A stretch of 64,000 nucleotides of DNA from UBA11222 sp030652895 (GTDB lineage Bacteria; Pseudomonadota; Alphaproteobacteria; UBA11222): NCBI GenBank assembly GCA_038318895.1, contig JBBQCS010000005.1, positions 14,444 through 78,443 on the forward strand, written 5' to 3'. The position numbers were made by a program, and so were the translations under genes. Within the stretch, counting starts at the first letter, position 1. Each line of letters opens with the position of its first letter. This document shows positions 50,193-59,832 of the stretch, piece after piece. Below the pieces are notes generated by a model. That model had not been told where the DNA came from. It was given only the letters and a program-made list of their open reading frames with translations, and made no database searches.

Positions 50193-50822
50193 TTGCCGCC
50201 GGATTTTCTACGCGAGCAGGAACTGTACGAAATCAGCCCCGGCGGTATCATTGCCGGGGTTGACGAAGCCGGGCGCGGCCCGTGGGCAGGCCCGGTAATT
50301 GCCGCTGCAGTGATCCTTGATCCGCGCGGCATCCCGCCCGGCCTTGACGATTCAAAAAAGCTTTCCGCGCTAAAACGCGAGGCGCTGTATGCGCAGTTGC
50401 AGACATGCGCCCGCATTGGCGTCGGGCAGGCCAGCGTCGCGGAAATTGACACACAAAATATTCTTAACGCCAGCCTGCTGGCGATGACGCGGGCAGTATC
50501 GGCCCTGCCGGCAACGCCATCCCTGGTGCTGGTTGACGGCAACCGTGCTCCCATTCTTGCCTGCAAATCAGAAACGCTGATAGGGGGTGACGCACGCAGC
50601 CTTTCCATTGCCGCAGCGTCTATTATCGCCAAGGTATCGCGCGACCGCATTATGGGTGTTCTGGACACGGAATTTCCGGGTTACGGATGGAAAACCAATC
50701 AGGGATACGGAACCGGGGCGCATAGAGACGCCTTGTCCCGCCTTGGCGTAACACCACATCATAGGCGCAGCTTTAAGCCGGTATACAAGATGTTGTGCGA
50801 AGACTCTCCCATAACCCATTGA
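50193..50822 (+). CDS. rnhB: Ribonuclease HII
   Basis: The 209-residue protein has the RNase HII core GVDEAGRGPWAGPVIAAAVIL (first catalytic Asp-Glu), DDSKKLS, VLVDGNRAP and AAASIIAKVSRDRIM with further acidic residues. It removes RNA from RNA-DNA hybrids, including single ribonucleotides. The TTG at 50193 is the only early start and has no clear ribosome site; translation may be coupled to the upstream gene. It precedes ccrM, the usual alphaproteobacterial order. Confidence 0.95.
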   Translation: MPPDFLREQELYEISPGGIIAGVDEAGRGPWAGPVIAAAVILDPRGIPPGLDDSKKLSALKREALYAQLQTCARIGVGQASVAEIDTQNILNASLLAMTRAVSALPATPSLVLVDGNRAPILACKSETLIGGDARSLSIAAASIIAKVSRDRIMGVLDTEFPGYGWKTNQGYGTGAHRDALSRLGVTPHHRRSFKPVYKMLCEDSPITH

Positions 50823-50877
50823 TTCTAAAAAACTATTGACGTGATTCTCCGGGCGCGGCAAGGATGGGGTGCGAATC
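50821..50877 (+). promoter_or_regulatory. Three GANTC sites in the ccrM promoter region
   Basis: GATTC at 50821-50825, GATTC at 50843-50847 and GAATC at 50873-50877 lie within 57 bases directly upstream of ccrM. The second follows TTGACG (50836-50841), a likely -35 box. GANTC is the CcrM target, so the gene's own promoter can change methylation state during replication, as in Caulobacter. Confidence 0.65.
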
Positions 50878-50892
50878 ACAGGGGGTTTGATC

Positions 50893-52017
50893 ATGGAATT
50901 GGGTATTAGTGCGCTGTCACAGCGCACAGAAAAAAGCGCGGCCGGTTTGCCATTGGACCGTGTGCTGATCGGCGATTGCGTAAATCTGATGAACGGCCTT
51001 CCGGCAAATTCCGTGGATGTTATTTTTGCGGACCCGCCATATAATCTTCAGCTAACGAATGAATTGTTGCGGCCAAATCACAGCCGTGTCGATGGCGTCG
51101 TTGAAGCATGGGACAAATTTTCGAGCTTTGCCGCCTATGATGAATTCACCCTGAAATGGCTGGCCGCGGCAAAACGTATTTTAAAGAAAACCGGCACCAT
51201 CTGGATGATCGGCTCGTATCATAATATTTTTCGTGCAGGCGCGATTTTGCAGGATCTGGATTATTGGATACTGAACGACATCGTCTGGCGCAAAACCAAT
51301 CCCATGCCCAACTTTCGCGGGCGTCGATTCACCAACGCGCATGAAACATTGATCTGGGCCGCGCGTGAGCCGGGTGTGTCAAACTATACGTTTAATTACG
51401 ACGCGATGAAGGCGCTGAACGAAGGTCTGCAGATGCGCTCCGACTGGCAGCTGCCGATTTGCAGCGGCGCGGAACGTCTACGCGATGAAACGGGTGAGAA
51501 AGCGCATCCCACGCAAAAACCCGAAGCGCTATTGCACCGGGTCATTCTCGCGTCAACGAAGGAAGGCGACGTGATCCTTGACCCGTTCTTTGGCACCGGC
51601 ACAACAGGCGCCGTGGCCAAGCGGCTGGGGCGGCGCTTTATCGGCATCGAACGCGACCATGATTATGCCAGCAAGGCGATTGCCCGCATCTCGAAAGTTC
51701 AACCTTTATCGCCGGACGTCCGGGAAATAACGGCCGGCAAGCGACAGCTAGCGCGTATCCCGTTTGGCTGGCTGGTGGAGCGCGGCCTGCTTTCGCCGGG
51801 AACCCTGTTGTGCGACATCACGCGGCGTCATGTCGCGAAGGTGCGTGCCGACGGTACGCTGATTTGCGCCGATGCGAAAGGCTCCATCCATCAGGTAGGG
51901 GCGCTGGTGCAGGGTGCGTCCACCTGCAATGGCTGGACTTTCTGGCATGTGGAATCGAAAGGCGCGCTGGCGCCCATCGATCTGCTGCGCCAAAAACTGC
52001 GTGCGGAACTGCATTAA
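50893..52017 (+). CDS. ccrM: Cell-cycle-regulated adenine-N6 DNA methyltransferase CcrM
   Basis: The protein of about 374 residues is a beta-class amino-methyltransferase: DPPY motif in VIFADPPYNLQL (about 41-52) comes first, the SAM-binding DPFFGTGTTGAVAKRLGRRFIGIERD (about 231-256) later, followed by the C-terminal DNA-recognition extension characteristic of CcrM (residues about 280-374, ending in a WHVESKGALAPID segment). It methylates adenine in GANTC and times cell-cycle transcription. ATG 50893 has AGGGGG 7 bases upstream. It converges with the YdcF-like gene with a 4-base overlap. Confidence 0.95.
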   Translation: MELGISALSQRTEKSAAGLPLDRVLIGDCVNLMNGLPANSVDVIFADPPYNLQLTNELLRPNHSRVDGVVEAWDKFSSFAAYDEFTLKWLAAAKRILKKTGTIWMIGSYHNIFRAGAILQDLDYWILNDIVWRKTNPMPNFRGRRFTNAHETLIWAAREPGVSNYTFNYDAMKALNEGLQMRSDWQLPICSGAERLRDETGEKAHPTQKPEALLHRVILASTKEGDVILDPFFGTGTTGAVAKRLGRRFIGIERDHDYASKAIARISKVQPLSPDVREITAGKRQLARIPFGWLVERGLLSPGTLLCDITRRHVAKVRADGTLICADAKGSIHQVGALVQGASTCNGWTFWHVESKGALAPIDLLRQKLRAELH

Positions 52018-52802
52018 GGGCCCGGAAAAAGCTCACTTGTCCGCCCCAGCAGGTAATATGCGGCCAGGCCGGTCCATTCCTTCACCGCATCGTCAAAACG
52101 TTCCAGCCGTCCGGCAAAATCAGGTGATGCGATTGGCTCCAGAAATGGCATCGCCGCATAACCGGCGGGATAGGGGATAACGTCCCAGCCGTTTTTGCGA
52201 AACAGGCCGACCGATCGCGGCATATGGGCGGCCGACGTGACCAGCACCCAGTGCTCGCCCGGCTGCGGCTGTGCGAGCTGTTTGCTGAATATAATATTTT
52301 CATGTGTATTGCGCGATTTATCCTCGAAACGGATACGGCTCGTGTCCAGCCCTTGTGCGGCAAAAAACCATCTTCCGATATCGGCTTCCGTCACCCCGTT
52401 ATGCAGCGGAAAAACCGCCCCGCCGCTGAACAGAAGTGCTGCCTTCGGGTACTGCCTTGCCAGTTCAATGAATTTTGTAAAACGCGAAGCATATTGATTA
52501 AGTACCGGCGCGCTACGATAGGCGCTGTTTTTTGCATGAAAGGCGCCGCTCAGGACAATAATACCATCCACGCGGCCAAGTTTTTCAGGTACCGTAAAAC
52601 GTTGTTCCAGCGGAAATAACAGCCAATTTCCAACAGGCGCAAAGGCCAGTAAAACAAAAATGCCAAGCGTCGCAGCGAGAATAATTTTTCCCAGCTGCAC
52701 CTTGCGGGTGAACAAAAGCACGCCACCAAAACACGCGATGAGCAGCAACAGATTGCTGGGTTGCACTATTACCCAGAGTATTTTCGAAAGATAAAAAGTC
52801 AT
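52014..52802 (-). CDS. YdcF/ElyC/SanA-family (DUF218) membrane protein
   Basis: The protein of about 262 residues has two N-terminal membrane helices (ILWVIVQPSNLLLLIACFGGVLLF and IILAATLGIFVLLAFAPVGNWLL), then a DUF218 domain: DGIIVLSGAFH, ALLFSGGAVFP, EDKSRNTHENIIFSKQL and VLVTSAAHMPRSVGLFRKNGWDVIPYPAGY. ElyC-like members act in envelope integrity and lipid-carrier supply. ATG 52802 gives the right start. It lies 94 bases downstream of mutY on the same strand. Confidence 0.9.
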   Translation of the reverse strand: MTFYLSKILWVIVQPSNLLLLIACFGGVLLFTRKVQLGKIILAATLGIFVLLAFAPVGNWLLFPLEQRFTVPEKLGRVDGIIVLSGAFHAKNSAYRSAPVLNQYASRFTKFIELARQYPKAALLFSGGAVFPLHNGVTEADIGRWFFAAQGLDTSRIRFEDKSRNTHENIIFSKQLAQPQPGEHWVLVTSAAHMPRSVGLFRKNGWDVIPYPAGYAAMPFLEPIASPDFAGRLERFDDAVKEWTGLAAYYLLGRTSELFPGP

Positions 52803-52896
52803 GCGGTCATTTTTTTCCCTGTGCTGCCGCGGATTTAGCGTTCGCCCCGCCACCGACGCATTATTGCGAGTATAGCGCAACGTCGTGGCAATGACG

Positions 52897-53946
52897 TCAC
52901 GGATGTTGACTTTGCACATGGGCCGCCACTTTGCGCATCACCGCCGGTAACGCGAAGTCATGAAATGACTCTGGCTTTACCCATATGCCGTCAACGGATG
53001 ACATGCAGGAGCAGGCGCCGGTATAAACTGCCAGTTCCAGTTTGAAATGCGTAAAGACATGGCGCACCGCGCCCGGCAGCGCGCGCCAATTGCAGGCCGC
53101 CGGCATATGCTGCGCAATATCTTCTATTTCATCGCGCCACGGTGTGCCGGGAAATTCCATCATGCCGCCGAGCAGGCCCCGTTCCGGGCGCCGGCGCAGC
53201 AGTACTGCGCCATCCTCGCGGACCAGCCAGAACACCGCGCCAACGCGGGTTGGACTTTGTCGTCTCGCTGGCTTGACCGGCAATGATTCTGCGCAGTTCA
53301 GCGCATTGGCCATACACGGTTTTCGCCACGCGCAGTGCGTGCAATCGGGTCCGCGCGGCGTACAGACTGCCGCGCCCAAATCCATCATGGCTTGCGCCAT
53401 GTCGCCAGGCCGCGCGCAATCAATCAGCGCCAGACTGAGGTTGCGCAATTCCGGCTTGCTGCCGGGCAGGGGTGCCGTCACCCGATACAGGCGCGACAGG
53501 ACACGTTCAATATTTCCATCCAGCACAGGGCCGGCCCTGTTAAAGGCAATGGCCGAAATGGCGGAGGCTGTATAGGGGCCGATACCGGGTAACTTTTGCA
53601 GCGCGGCCAGATCGCATGGAAACTCCCCGGCCATCTCAGAACTGATGATTTGCGCGCAGCGGTGCAGATTTCGGGCGCGCGCGTAATAGCCAAGCCCGGC
53701 CCATGCCGTCAGCACGTCGTCCAGTTCCGCTTTGGCCAATGTATGCACTGTTGGCCAGCGCGTGATGAACTTGTTGAAATAGGAAATTACCGTGGCGGTG
53801 CCGGTTTGCTGCAGCATGATTTCGCTGAGCCAGACGCGGTAGGGATCGGCCGTTTCGCCAGGCAATGCGCGCCATGGAAATGCCCGGCGGTTGCGATCAT
53901 ACCAGTCCAGCAAAAGCCTGGAAAGCTGACGTGCATTGTATCGCAC
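52897..53946 (-). CDS. mutY: A/G-specific adenine DNA glycosylase
   Basis: The 349-residue protein has the MutY fold: EIMLQQTGTATVISYF, LQKLPGIGPYTASAISAIAF (helix-hairpin-helix), VLDGNIERVLSRLYRV with catalytic Asp, the four-cysteine iron-sulfur cluster motif CTPRGPDCTHCAWRKPC, and a C-terminal MutT-like domain for 8-oxoguanine recognition (about 230-345). It removes adenine opposite 8-oxoguanine. It lies 10 bases after the FkbM methyltransferase gene and faces away from the DUF721-DsbA-SMC operon. Confidence 0.96.
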   Translation of the reverse strand: MRYNARQLSRLLLDWYDRNRRAFPWRALPGETADPYRVWLSEIMLQQTGTATVISYFNKFITRWPTVHTLAKAELDDVLTAWAGLGYYARARNLHRCAQIISSEMAGEFPCDLAALQKLPGIGPYTASAISAIAFNRAGPVLDGNIERVLSRLYRVTAPLPGSKPELRNLSLALIDCARPGDMAQAMMDLGAAVCTPRGPDCTHCAWRKPCMANALNCAESLPVKPARRQSPTRVGAVFWLVREDGAVLLRRRPERGLLGGMMEFPGTPWRDEIEDIAQHMPAACNWRALPGAVRHVFTHFKLELAVYTGACSCMSSVDGIWVKPESFHDFALPAVMRKVAAHVQSQHP

Positions 53947-53956
53947 TTTTTTTGCT

Positions 53957-54850
53957 TCACGTTGGTATGGGTTGGAATATGACGTTGATAAAAGTCATAT
54001 GGCTGGGCAGATTATCGGCCTGCAACTCAGTCCCGGCCCTGGCTGCTTCAAGTGCGTGACAGCGATAGCCCTGTTCCGCCATCCAGCGCACATAGTCCCC
54101 GGCCGACAATCCTGAAATTTTCGGCAGCAGCGAAAAATTCATTTCAGATAAAATGATGGGGCGCGATTGCGCCAGGGTCTTTGATGCGCCGCGCAACGCC
54201 AATCCCTCTGCGCCTTCGATATCCATCTTGATCACGTCCACCTTACGATCGCCGACAATACTGTCCAGGGTCTTGACCTCAACATCTTCCACCCGAAATC
54301 CGAAATCGTGAAATTCCTGCTGGATTTCCCTGGTAGGCAAGCTCCAGGTGCCGCCGGGGTTTCCAGCGCTGTTGTCCCACCCGATGCTAAAGCGCCCGGC
54401 CTGGGTTCCAACCGCGCAATGATGCACCTCCGAGCGATCGGAAAATCCATTGTCTTGTAGCGACCGGGCCAGAAAGCGCCCCGTTTGGGCGCGGGGCTCG
54501 ATGGCGATTACGCGGCCGCTCGGGCCTGCATTGCGGGCGGCCTGTACTGCGAACCATCCTATATTGGCGCCAATATCGACAAAGGTGTGACCTTCCTTCA
54601 CGGTATTCAGAATGAAGGTGGTTTCGTCTCCCTCATACATGCCGGCAAGACATCCCAGGGAAACACCGCTGTCCCCCAGATCTATCCACAGCTTCAAGCC
54701 GCTGGGCAGTTCAAACATGGCCCACGTTTCGGGCGGGAAGGCAGGCGCCGCGGGGGCCGTTGCGCCGGTAAGCCAGGATCGCCGCACCAGTTGCGCATCA
54801 AAAAATTTGAGAACGTTGTCATTCAACAGGGTAAAGAGAGGGTTTGACAC
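53957..54850 (-). CDS. FkbM-family methyltransferase
   Basis: The 297-residue protein has a Rossmann methyltransferase core: FVDIGANIGWFAVQAARNAGPSGRVIAIEPRAQT (about 90-123) for SAM binding, VEVKTLDSIVGDRKVDVIKMDIEGAEGLALRGA typical of FkbM, and a short C-terminal strand. FkbM enzymes O-methylate sugars or polyketides. GTG 54850 has AAAGGA 6 bases upstream. It precedes mutY; the usual alphaproteobacterial mutY/DUF721 neighbourhood lacks this gene, so it may be a lineage-specific insertion. Confidence 0.88.
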   Translation of the reverse strand: MSNPLFTLLNDNVLKFFDAQLVRRSWLTGATAPAAPAFPPETWAMFELPSGLKLWIDLGDSGVSLGCLAGMYEGDETTFILNTVKEGHTFVDIGANIGWFAVQAARNAGPSGRVIAIEPRAQTGRFLARSLQDNGFSDRSEVHHCAVGTQAGRFSIGWDNSAGNPGGTWSLPTREIQQEFHDFGFRVEDVEVKTLDSIVGDRKVDVIKMDIEGAEGLALRGASKTLAQSRPIILSEMNFSLLPKISGLSAGDYVRWMAEQGYRCHALEAARAGTELQADNLPSHMTFINVIFQPIPT

Positions 54851-54964
54851 GAAAAATCCTTTGCAATGAGACTAAGACGAAGAGTAAAGATCTGGCAGTT
54901 GGACCATAATAAAGGCACATTTCGCTGTCTGAGTAAGCAGTGTAATTACCAGTAGTGAGACCTA

Positions 54965-55471
54965 ATGGCTGACGGCATAAAACGCAACAAGCCAGCGGTG
55001 CGCCGGTATGGGCTGCGCCATCTGGCCAAGGCGGCGGATGCGATAACGCGGCCCGCTTTCGGGCGGCGTGGTTTTGCTCTTGGCGCGCTGTTAACCCATT
55101 GGCCGCAGATTGCCGGTGAAAGGCTTAGCGATTCCTGTCAGCCGGAAAAGCTGCATTTCGCCCAGGGCAAGGGTGATAATGGCACTTTATGGGTTCGCGT
55201 TGATGGGGCTGCGGCGCTTGAATTTCAGCATATGCAGCCGGTTCTGATCGCGCGGATAAACGCCCAATGCGGATTTCGTGCGGTGGCCGCCTTGCGCATT
55301 GTCCAGGGGCCTGTTGCTGCGCGTCCGGCCCCCGCGGCGGCGCCCCGGCCCCTGCGGCCGACGGAAAAGCAGGCAGTGTTGCGCGAAGTGGCGCAAATTG
55401 CTAACCCGGAACTGCGCGCTGCGCTTGAACGGCTGGGCAGCGGTATCCAGCGTCGTAAAAAACCTTGTTGA
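54965..55471 (+). CDS. DUF721 (DciA-like) protein
   Basis: The 168-residue protein has a basic N-terminus (KRNKPAVRRYGLRHLAKAADAITRPAFGRRGFA), then the DUF721 core LLTHWPQIAGERLSDSCQPEKLHF and LWVRVDGAAALEFQHMQPVLIARINAQCGFRAVAALRIVQGP. DciA-like proteins help load the replicative helicase DnaB in bacteria without DnaC. The C-terminal part is variable and proline/alanine-rich. It starts the DUF721-DsbA-SMC cluster. Confidence 0.88.
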   Translation: MADGIKRNKPAVRRYGLRHLAKAADAITRPAFGRRGFALGALLTHWPQIAGERLSDSCQPEKLHFAQGKGDNGTLWVRVDGAAALEFQHMQPVLIARINAQCGFRAVAALRIVQGPVAARPAPAAAPRPLRPTEKQAVLREVAQIANPELRAALERLGSGIQRRKKPC

Positions 55472-55523
55472 GTCCACTCAAAGGCTCGTATAATCCACTA
55501 GATGTTGTAGCGGGAGATCAGTT

Positions 55524-56183
55524 TTGCGCAATTTACCACGATATTTTGTAGGTGTTTTAGGGTTTCTCGTGCTGGCTGGCTGGCTGGCCATTGGCGTTCT
55601 CGGCGGCCTGGGCACGGTATCGGCCGAAGAACCGGTTGCCGCAGCCACCGAATCGGGCGCCTTTACCGGTGAAATTGTGCTTGGCAAAGCTGACGCACCG
55701 GTGACGATCATTGAATATGCTTCCATGACCTGCCCGCACTGCGCCAATTTTCACCTGAAAATCCTGCCCGTGCTGAAGGAAAAGTATATCGACACGGGTA
55801 AGGTAAAGCTGGCGTTCCGGGAATTCCCGCTGGACGGGGTGGCGTTGCGCGCTTCCATGCTGGCGCGCTGTGGCGGCGAGACGAAAGTCTACCCGTTCAT
55901 TGATATTCTGTTCACGCAACAGATGGACTGGGCTGGATCAGAGGATCCTATCGGCGCACTGAACAGGATCGCCAAGCTTGGGGGCATGAGCCAAAGCAAA
56001 TTTGAGGCATGCCTGGCCGATGAAACACTGATGAAGCAGCTCGTCCAAAGCCGGCAGGACGGTGCGGACAAGTACGACATCAAGGGTACACCCAGCTTCA
56101 TCATCGACGGTAAGACCTATGATGGCGATACCGATATCGAAGACTTCGACAGACTGCTACGGCCCCTGCTGCCGGACGCTTGA
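55524..56183 (+). CDS. DsbA-family thiol oxidoreductase
   Basis: The 219-residue protein has an N-terminal signal or anchor helix (FVGVLGFLVLAGWLAIGVLGGLGTVSA) and a DsbA-type thioredoxin fold with the CPHC active site in SMTCPHCANFH (about residue 72-82), helical insert, and cis-proline in KGTPSFIIDG. It catalyses disulfide formation or isomerisation in the periplasm. TTG 55524 has GGGAG 7 bases upstream. It lies between DUF721 and smc, the common alphaproteobacterial order. Confidence 0.93.
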   Translation: MRNLPRYFVGVLGFLVLAGWLAIGVLGGLGTVSAEEPVAAATESGAFTGEIVLGKADAPVTIIEYASMTCPHCANFHLKILPVLKEKYIDTGKVKLAFREFPLDGVALRASMLARCGGETKVYPFIDILFTQQMDWAGSEDPIGALNRIAKLGGMSQSKFEACLADETLMKQLVQSRQDGADKYDIKGTPSFIIDGKTYDGDTDIEDFDRLLRPLLPDA

Positions 56184-56209
56184 TTCAAATTATAAACTAG
56201 GAGCATCGT

Positions 56210-59200
56210 GTGCAGTTTACCCGGCTTCGCCTATCCGGATTCAAAAGCTTCGTCGAACCTGCAGAACTGCGAATCGAACCTGGTCTGACGGGTATTGTCG
56301 GGCCCAATGGTTGTGGTAAATCCAACCTGGTGGAGGCGTTGGGCTGGGTTATGGGCGAAGGCTCGGCCAAGCAGATGCGCGCCAGCGGCATGGATAACGT
56401 AATTTTTGCAGGCACCTCCGGACGCCCGGCCCGCAACATGGCCGAAGTGGGCTTGGTCATCGAGAATAGCGGGCGCACCGCGCCAGCGCATTTTAATGAC
56501 GAAGAGCAACTCGAAATCACGCGCCGTATTGAACGTGAAGCAGGCTCCATATACCGAATCAATGGACGCGACGCCCGGGCGCGCGATGTGTCGCTGTTTT
56601 TTGCCGATGCCGCCAGCGGGCCGCGTTCTACTGCAATTGTGCGTCAGGGCCGCATCGGCGCGCTGATCAATGCAAAACCCAAGGAACGCCGCGCTATTCT
56701 GGAAGAGGCCGCAGGCATCGGCGGTCTGCATTCCCGCCGGCATGAGGCAGAGCTCCGGTTGCGCGCCGCGGAAACCAATCTGACCCGTCTGGACGACATC
56801 ATGGCGCAGCTTGAAACGCAGATTGCCGCATTGAAGCGTCAGGCGCGGCAGGCCTCACGTTATCGCAACCTGTCGGAACATATTCGTCACGGCGAAGCCC
56901 TGCTTTTCCATCTGCGCTGGCAGGAGACCGTATTTGCGGTGTCGCAGGCGACTGAATTGCTGGAACAGGCTGAAGTCCGGGTTGCCGACGCCACCCGCGA
57001 CGCGGCCACCGCGTCGACGGCGCAACTGGAGGCCGCGGAGGCCGTACCGCCGTTGCGTCAAACCGAAGCCACCGCCGCCGCCGCCCTGCATCGGCTGTCG
57101 GTTGCCCGCGATAGTCTGGAGGCAGAAGGCGCGCGTATCGCGCAACAGACCGCGCGCAGTGAAAGCAATCTGTCCCAATTGCAGCTGGATCAGACCCGCG
57201 AAGCGGCGCATATAAGCGATTCAGACCACGCGTTACAACAGCTTGAGCAGGAGCGTCAGGAACTGGAAGCCGCCCATGCGAAACAGCATGGCCAGGGCGA
57301 CGCCCTGCGTGAACAGGTTGCGCAGGCCGCCGCAATATTAAAGACAAGCGAAGCGGCGTTGGATGCAGCCATGCGTCGTCTCGCGGATCTGACTGCGCAA
57401 CGCGAAAGCCTGACCCGGGAGGCAACCCAAACCCGTCAGCGCTTTGACCGGCTTACCCAGCAATTAGGCGCGGTTACGCAGGAACGCGCCCAGTTGCAGT
57501 CTGAAATGCCGGCGGCGCCGCAGATGGCGGAAATCGAACAGTTTACTCTTGAGGCGCGTCAGGCGGTGACCGCCGCCCGCGAGGCCGTAAGCGCTGCCGA
57601 AGCGCACCGCGAGGAAACACAAAAGACAGAGGCCGCCGCGCGCGAAGTTTTTCAGTCCGCGCGCACCGTAACCGACCGGCTGGCGGCGGAAGAAAAGGCC
57701 CTGACCGATCTGCTGAATGATCGCGGCGGGGATCTGTGGCCGCCGCTGGTGGATGCGCTGCGGGTGACGCCGGGTTATGAAACGGCGCTGGGGGCCGCGC
57801 TTGGGGATGATCTGGAATATCCCAGTGATGATTCGGCCCCTGTGCATTGGGCAATGCTGGCCGGGGACGGGCCACTGCCCGCGCTGCCGGAAGGCGCAGA
57901 GCCGCTGGATCGCTACGTTACCGGAGCGCCCGCCCTGGCGCGCCGTCTGTCACAAATTGGTGTGGTGGACGGGGCCGATGGGATTTTCCTGCGCGGGCAA
58001 CTCAAACCCGGTCAACGGCTGGTCAGCCGGGAAGGTGCGCTGTGGCGCTGGGACGGGCTTACTGCTGCGGCTGATGCACCGGCTGCCGCCGCCAAACGGC
58101 TTGAAATGCGTAACCGGCTGGCGGATGTAACATTGCGCCGCCAGGATGCCGAAGCCCAAATGCAAACCGTCCGCGAAAGTTTTGAACAGGCGACGAACGC
58201 CGCCGCCACTGCGCGCAGCGGGGAAGCGGACTGCCGCCGTTATGTCCGGCAAAAGGAAGAAGCACTTTCCCAGGCGCTGGACGCACAGGCCAAAGCCGAA
58301 CGTGCAACGCTAAACCGCACCGCGCGGCTTGCGGCCCTGGTGGAAGCACAGACCCGTATCGAAAGCGAATGTGCCGAAGCCGATAGCCATTTGAAGCAAA
58401 CCGAACAGGCGCACGGGGGGCTGGAACCCGAAGAACAGCCCCGTGCGGTGGTTGCCGGGTTGCGTAACGAGGTTGAACTGGCCCGTTCCGCGTTACGTCA
58501 GGCGCATGGCGCGCAGGACGCTTTTGCCCGGGAAACCAGCGCCCGTGCGCAGCGTCTTGAGGTCATTAAGCGGGATCATGCCGGATGGGCCGCGCGCAAA
58601 CAGGGGGCGGCACAGCAGTTGGAAGTGCTGGCCGGACGGGCCGCCGAACTGAATGCGGAGCTGGAAAATCTGCGCGCCCAGCCAGGCGAAATCGCCCTGC
58701 GTATGGAAGCGCTGCTGAGTGAAATCGCCGCAGCATCGCTGCGCCGTGACGAGGCCGCCAGCGCCCTGGCCGCAGCCGAAGCATTGCTGAGCGCGCGCGA
58801 CAAGGCGGCGCGTGCAAGCCAGGAGCATCTGGGTGAAATGCGCGAAGCGCGCGCGCGCGCTGATGCGGCGGCCAGCGCCACCCTGGAACGTGCGCAGGAT
58901 CTGGCGGGGCAAATTCGCGAGCGGCTGGAATGCGCACCAGAAGAATGTCTGCGCCTGGCCAATCTGGAAGAAGACGCTGTTCTGCCCGACGTGGATACGG
59001 TTGAACGCAATCTTGCGCGCTTTAAGCGCGAACGCGAAAATATGGGCGCGGTTAATCTGCGCGCAGAAGAAGAATCGCGCGAACTGAACGACCGCCTGGA
59101 AGGCATGACCCGCGAGCGCGCCGATCTGGAAGCGGCCATCGCGCGCCTGCGCCAGGCCATCGGCAGCCTGAACCGCGAGGGCCGCGAACGGCTGCTGGCG

Positions 59201-59668
59201 GCCTTTACCACGGTCAACGAACATTTCTCGCGCCTGTTTGTGCATCTGTTTGGCGGCGGCAGCGCGCGGCTCGAATTGGTCGAATCCGATGATCCGCTGG
59301 AAGCGGGCCTGGAAATTCTCGCCAGCCCGCCGGGCAAGCGTCTGCAATCCATGGGTCTGATGTCCGGCGGCGAACAGGCGTTGACGGCGATGGCGCTGAT
59401 CTTTGCGGTATTCCTGACCAACCCGTCGCCGCTGTGCGTATTGGACGAAGTCGATGCGCCGCTGGATGACGCCAATGTGGAGCGTTTCTGCAACCTGCTC
59501 GATGAAATGACCCGCTCTACCGAAACCCGCTTTCTGGTCATTACCCATAATGGGGTGACCATGTCGCGCATGGACCGGCTGTTTGGCGTAACCATGGCGG
59601 AACGCGGCGTTAGCCAGCTGGTTTCCGTCGATCTGGAACGCGCCGAGAAGCTGCGCGCGGTGGGATGA
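56210..59668 (+). CDS. smc: Chromosome segregation protein SMC
   Basis: The 1152-residue ATPase has Walker A GPNGCGKSN (about 32-40) near the N-terminus, long coiled coils rich in Ala, Glu and Arg (about 165-500 and 660-1000), a hinge (about 505-650, with DLWPPLVDALRVTPGYETALGAALGDDLEY) and the C-terminal signature LMSGGEQALTAMALIFAVF with Walker B PLCVLDEVDAPLDD. With ScpA and ScpB it condenses and segregates the chromosome. The GTG start has AGGAG 6 bases upstream. The length is normal. Confidence 0.97.
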   Translation: MQFTRLRLSGFKSFVEPAELRIEPGLTGIVGPNGCGKSNLVEALGWVMGEGSAKQMRASGMDNVIFAGTSGRPARNMAEVGLVIENSGRTAPAHFNDEEQLEITRRIEREAGSIYRINGRDARARDVSLFFADAASGPRSTAIVRQGRIGALINAKPKERRAILEEAAGIGGLHSRRHEAELRLRAAETNLTRLDDIMAQLETQIAALKRQARQASRYRNLSEHIRHGEALLFHLRWQETVFAVSQATELLEQAEVRVADATRDAATASTAQLEAAEAVPPLRQTEATAAAALHRLSVARDSLEAEGARIAQQTARSESNLSQLQLDQTREAAHISDSDHALQQLEQERQELEAAHAKQHGQGDALREQVAQAAAILKTSEAALDAAMRRLADLTAQRESLTREATQTRQRFDRLTQQLGAVTQERAQLQSEMPAAPQMAEIEQFTLEARQAVTAAREAVSAAEAHREETQKTEAAAREVFQSARTVTDRLAAEEKALTDLLNDRGGDLWPPLVDALRVTPGYETALGAALGDDLEYPSDDSAPVHWAMLAGDGPLPALPEGAEPLDRYVTGAPALARRLSQIGVVDGADGIFLRGQLKPGQRLVSREGALWRWDGLTAAADAPAAAAKRLEMRNRLADVTLRRQDAEAQMQTVRESFEQATNAAATARSGEADCRRYVRQKEEALSQALDAQAKAERATLNRTARLAALVEAQTRIESECAEADSHLKQTEQAHGGLEPEEQPRAVVAGLRNEVELARSALRQAHGAQDAFARETSARAQRLEVIKRDHAGWAARKQGAAQQLEVLAGRAAELNAELENLRAQPGEIALRMEALLSEIAAASLRRDEAASALAAAEALLSARDKAARASQEHLGEMREARARADAAASATLERAQDLAGQIRERLECAPEECLRLANLEEDAVLPDVDTVERNLARFKRERENMGAVNLRAEEESRELNDRLEGMTRERADLEAAIARLRQAIGSLNREGRERLLAAFTTVNEHFSRLFVHLFGGGSARLELVESDDPLEAGLEILASPPGKRLQSMGLMSGGEQALTAMALIFAVFLTNPSPLCVLDEVDAPLDDANVERFCNLLDEMTRSTETRFLVITHNGVTMSRMDRLFGVTMAERGVSQLVSVDLERAEKLRAVG

Positions 59669-59832
59669 GGCGGACGGAATTAGTTTCAGGTTTCGCAAGC
59701 AACAGGTCAGCGTCTCACTTTATGTCCCGGAATAAAATGGTACATCCTGTTTCATTACCCATTATAAGGGGCAGACCCCAGATACGCGTTTGATGTTCCG
59801 CGCCAGCGCCGTACCAATTTCAGACGCCTATT

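Noticed and set aside
50823..50892. CtrA-binding site (TTAA-N7-TTAA) before ccrM
   Set aside because: No such spaced motif is present in the short upstream region; only the GANTC sites are evident.
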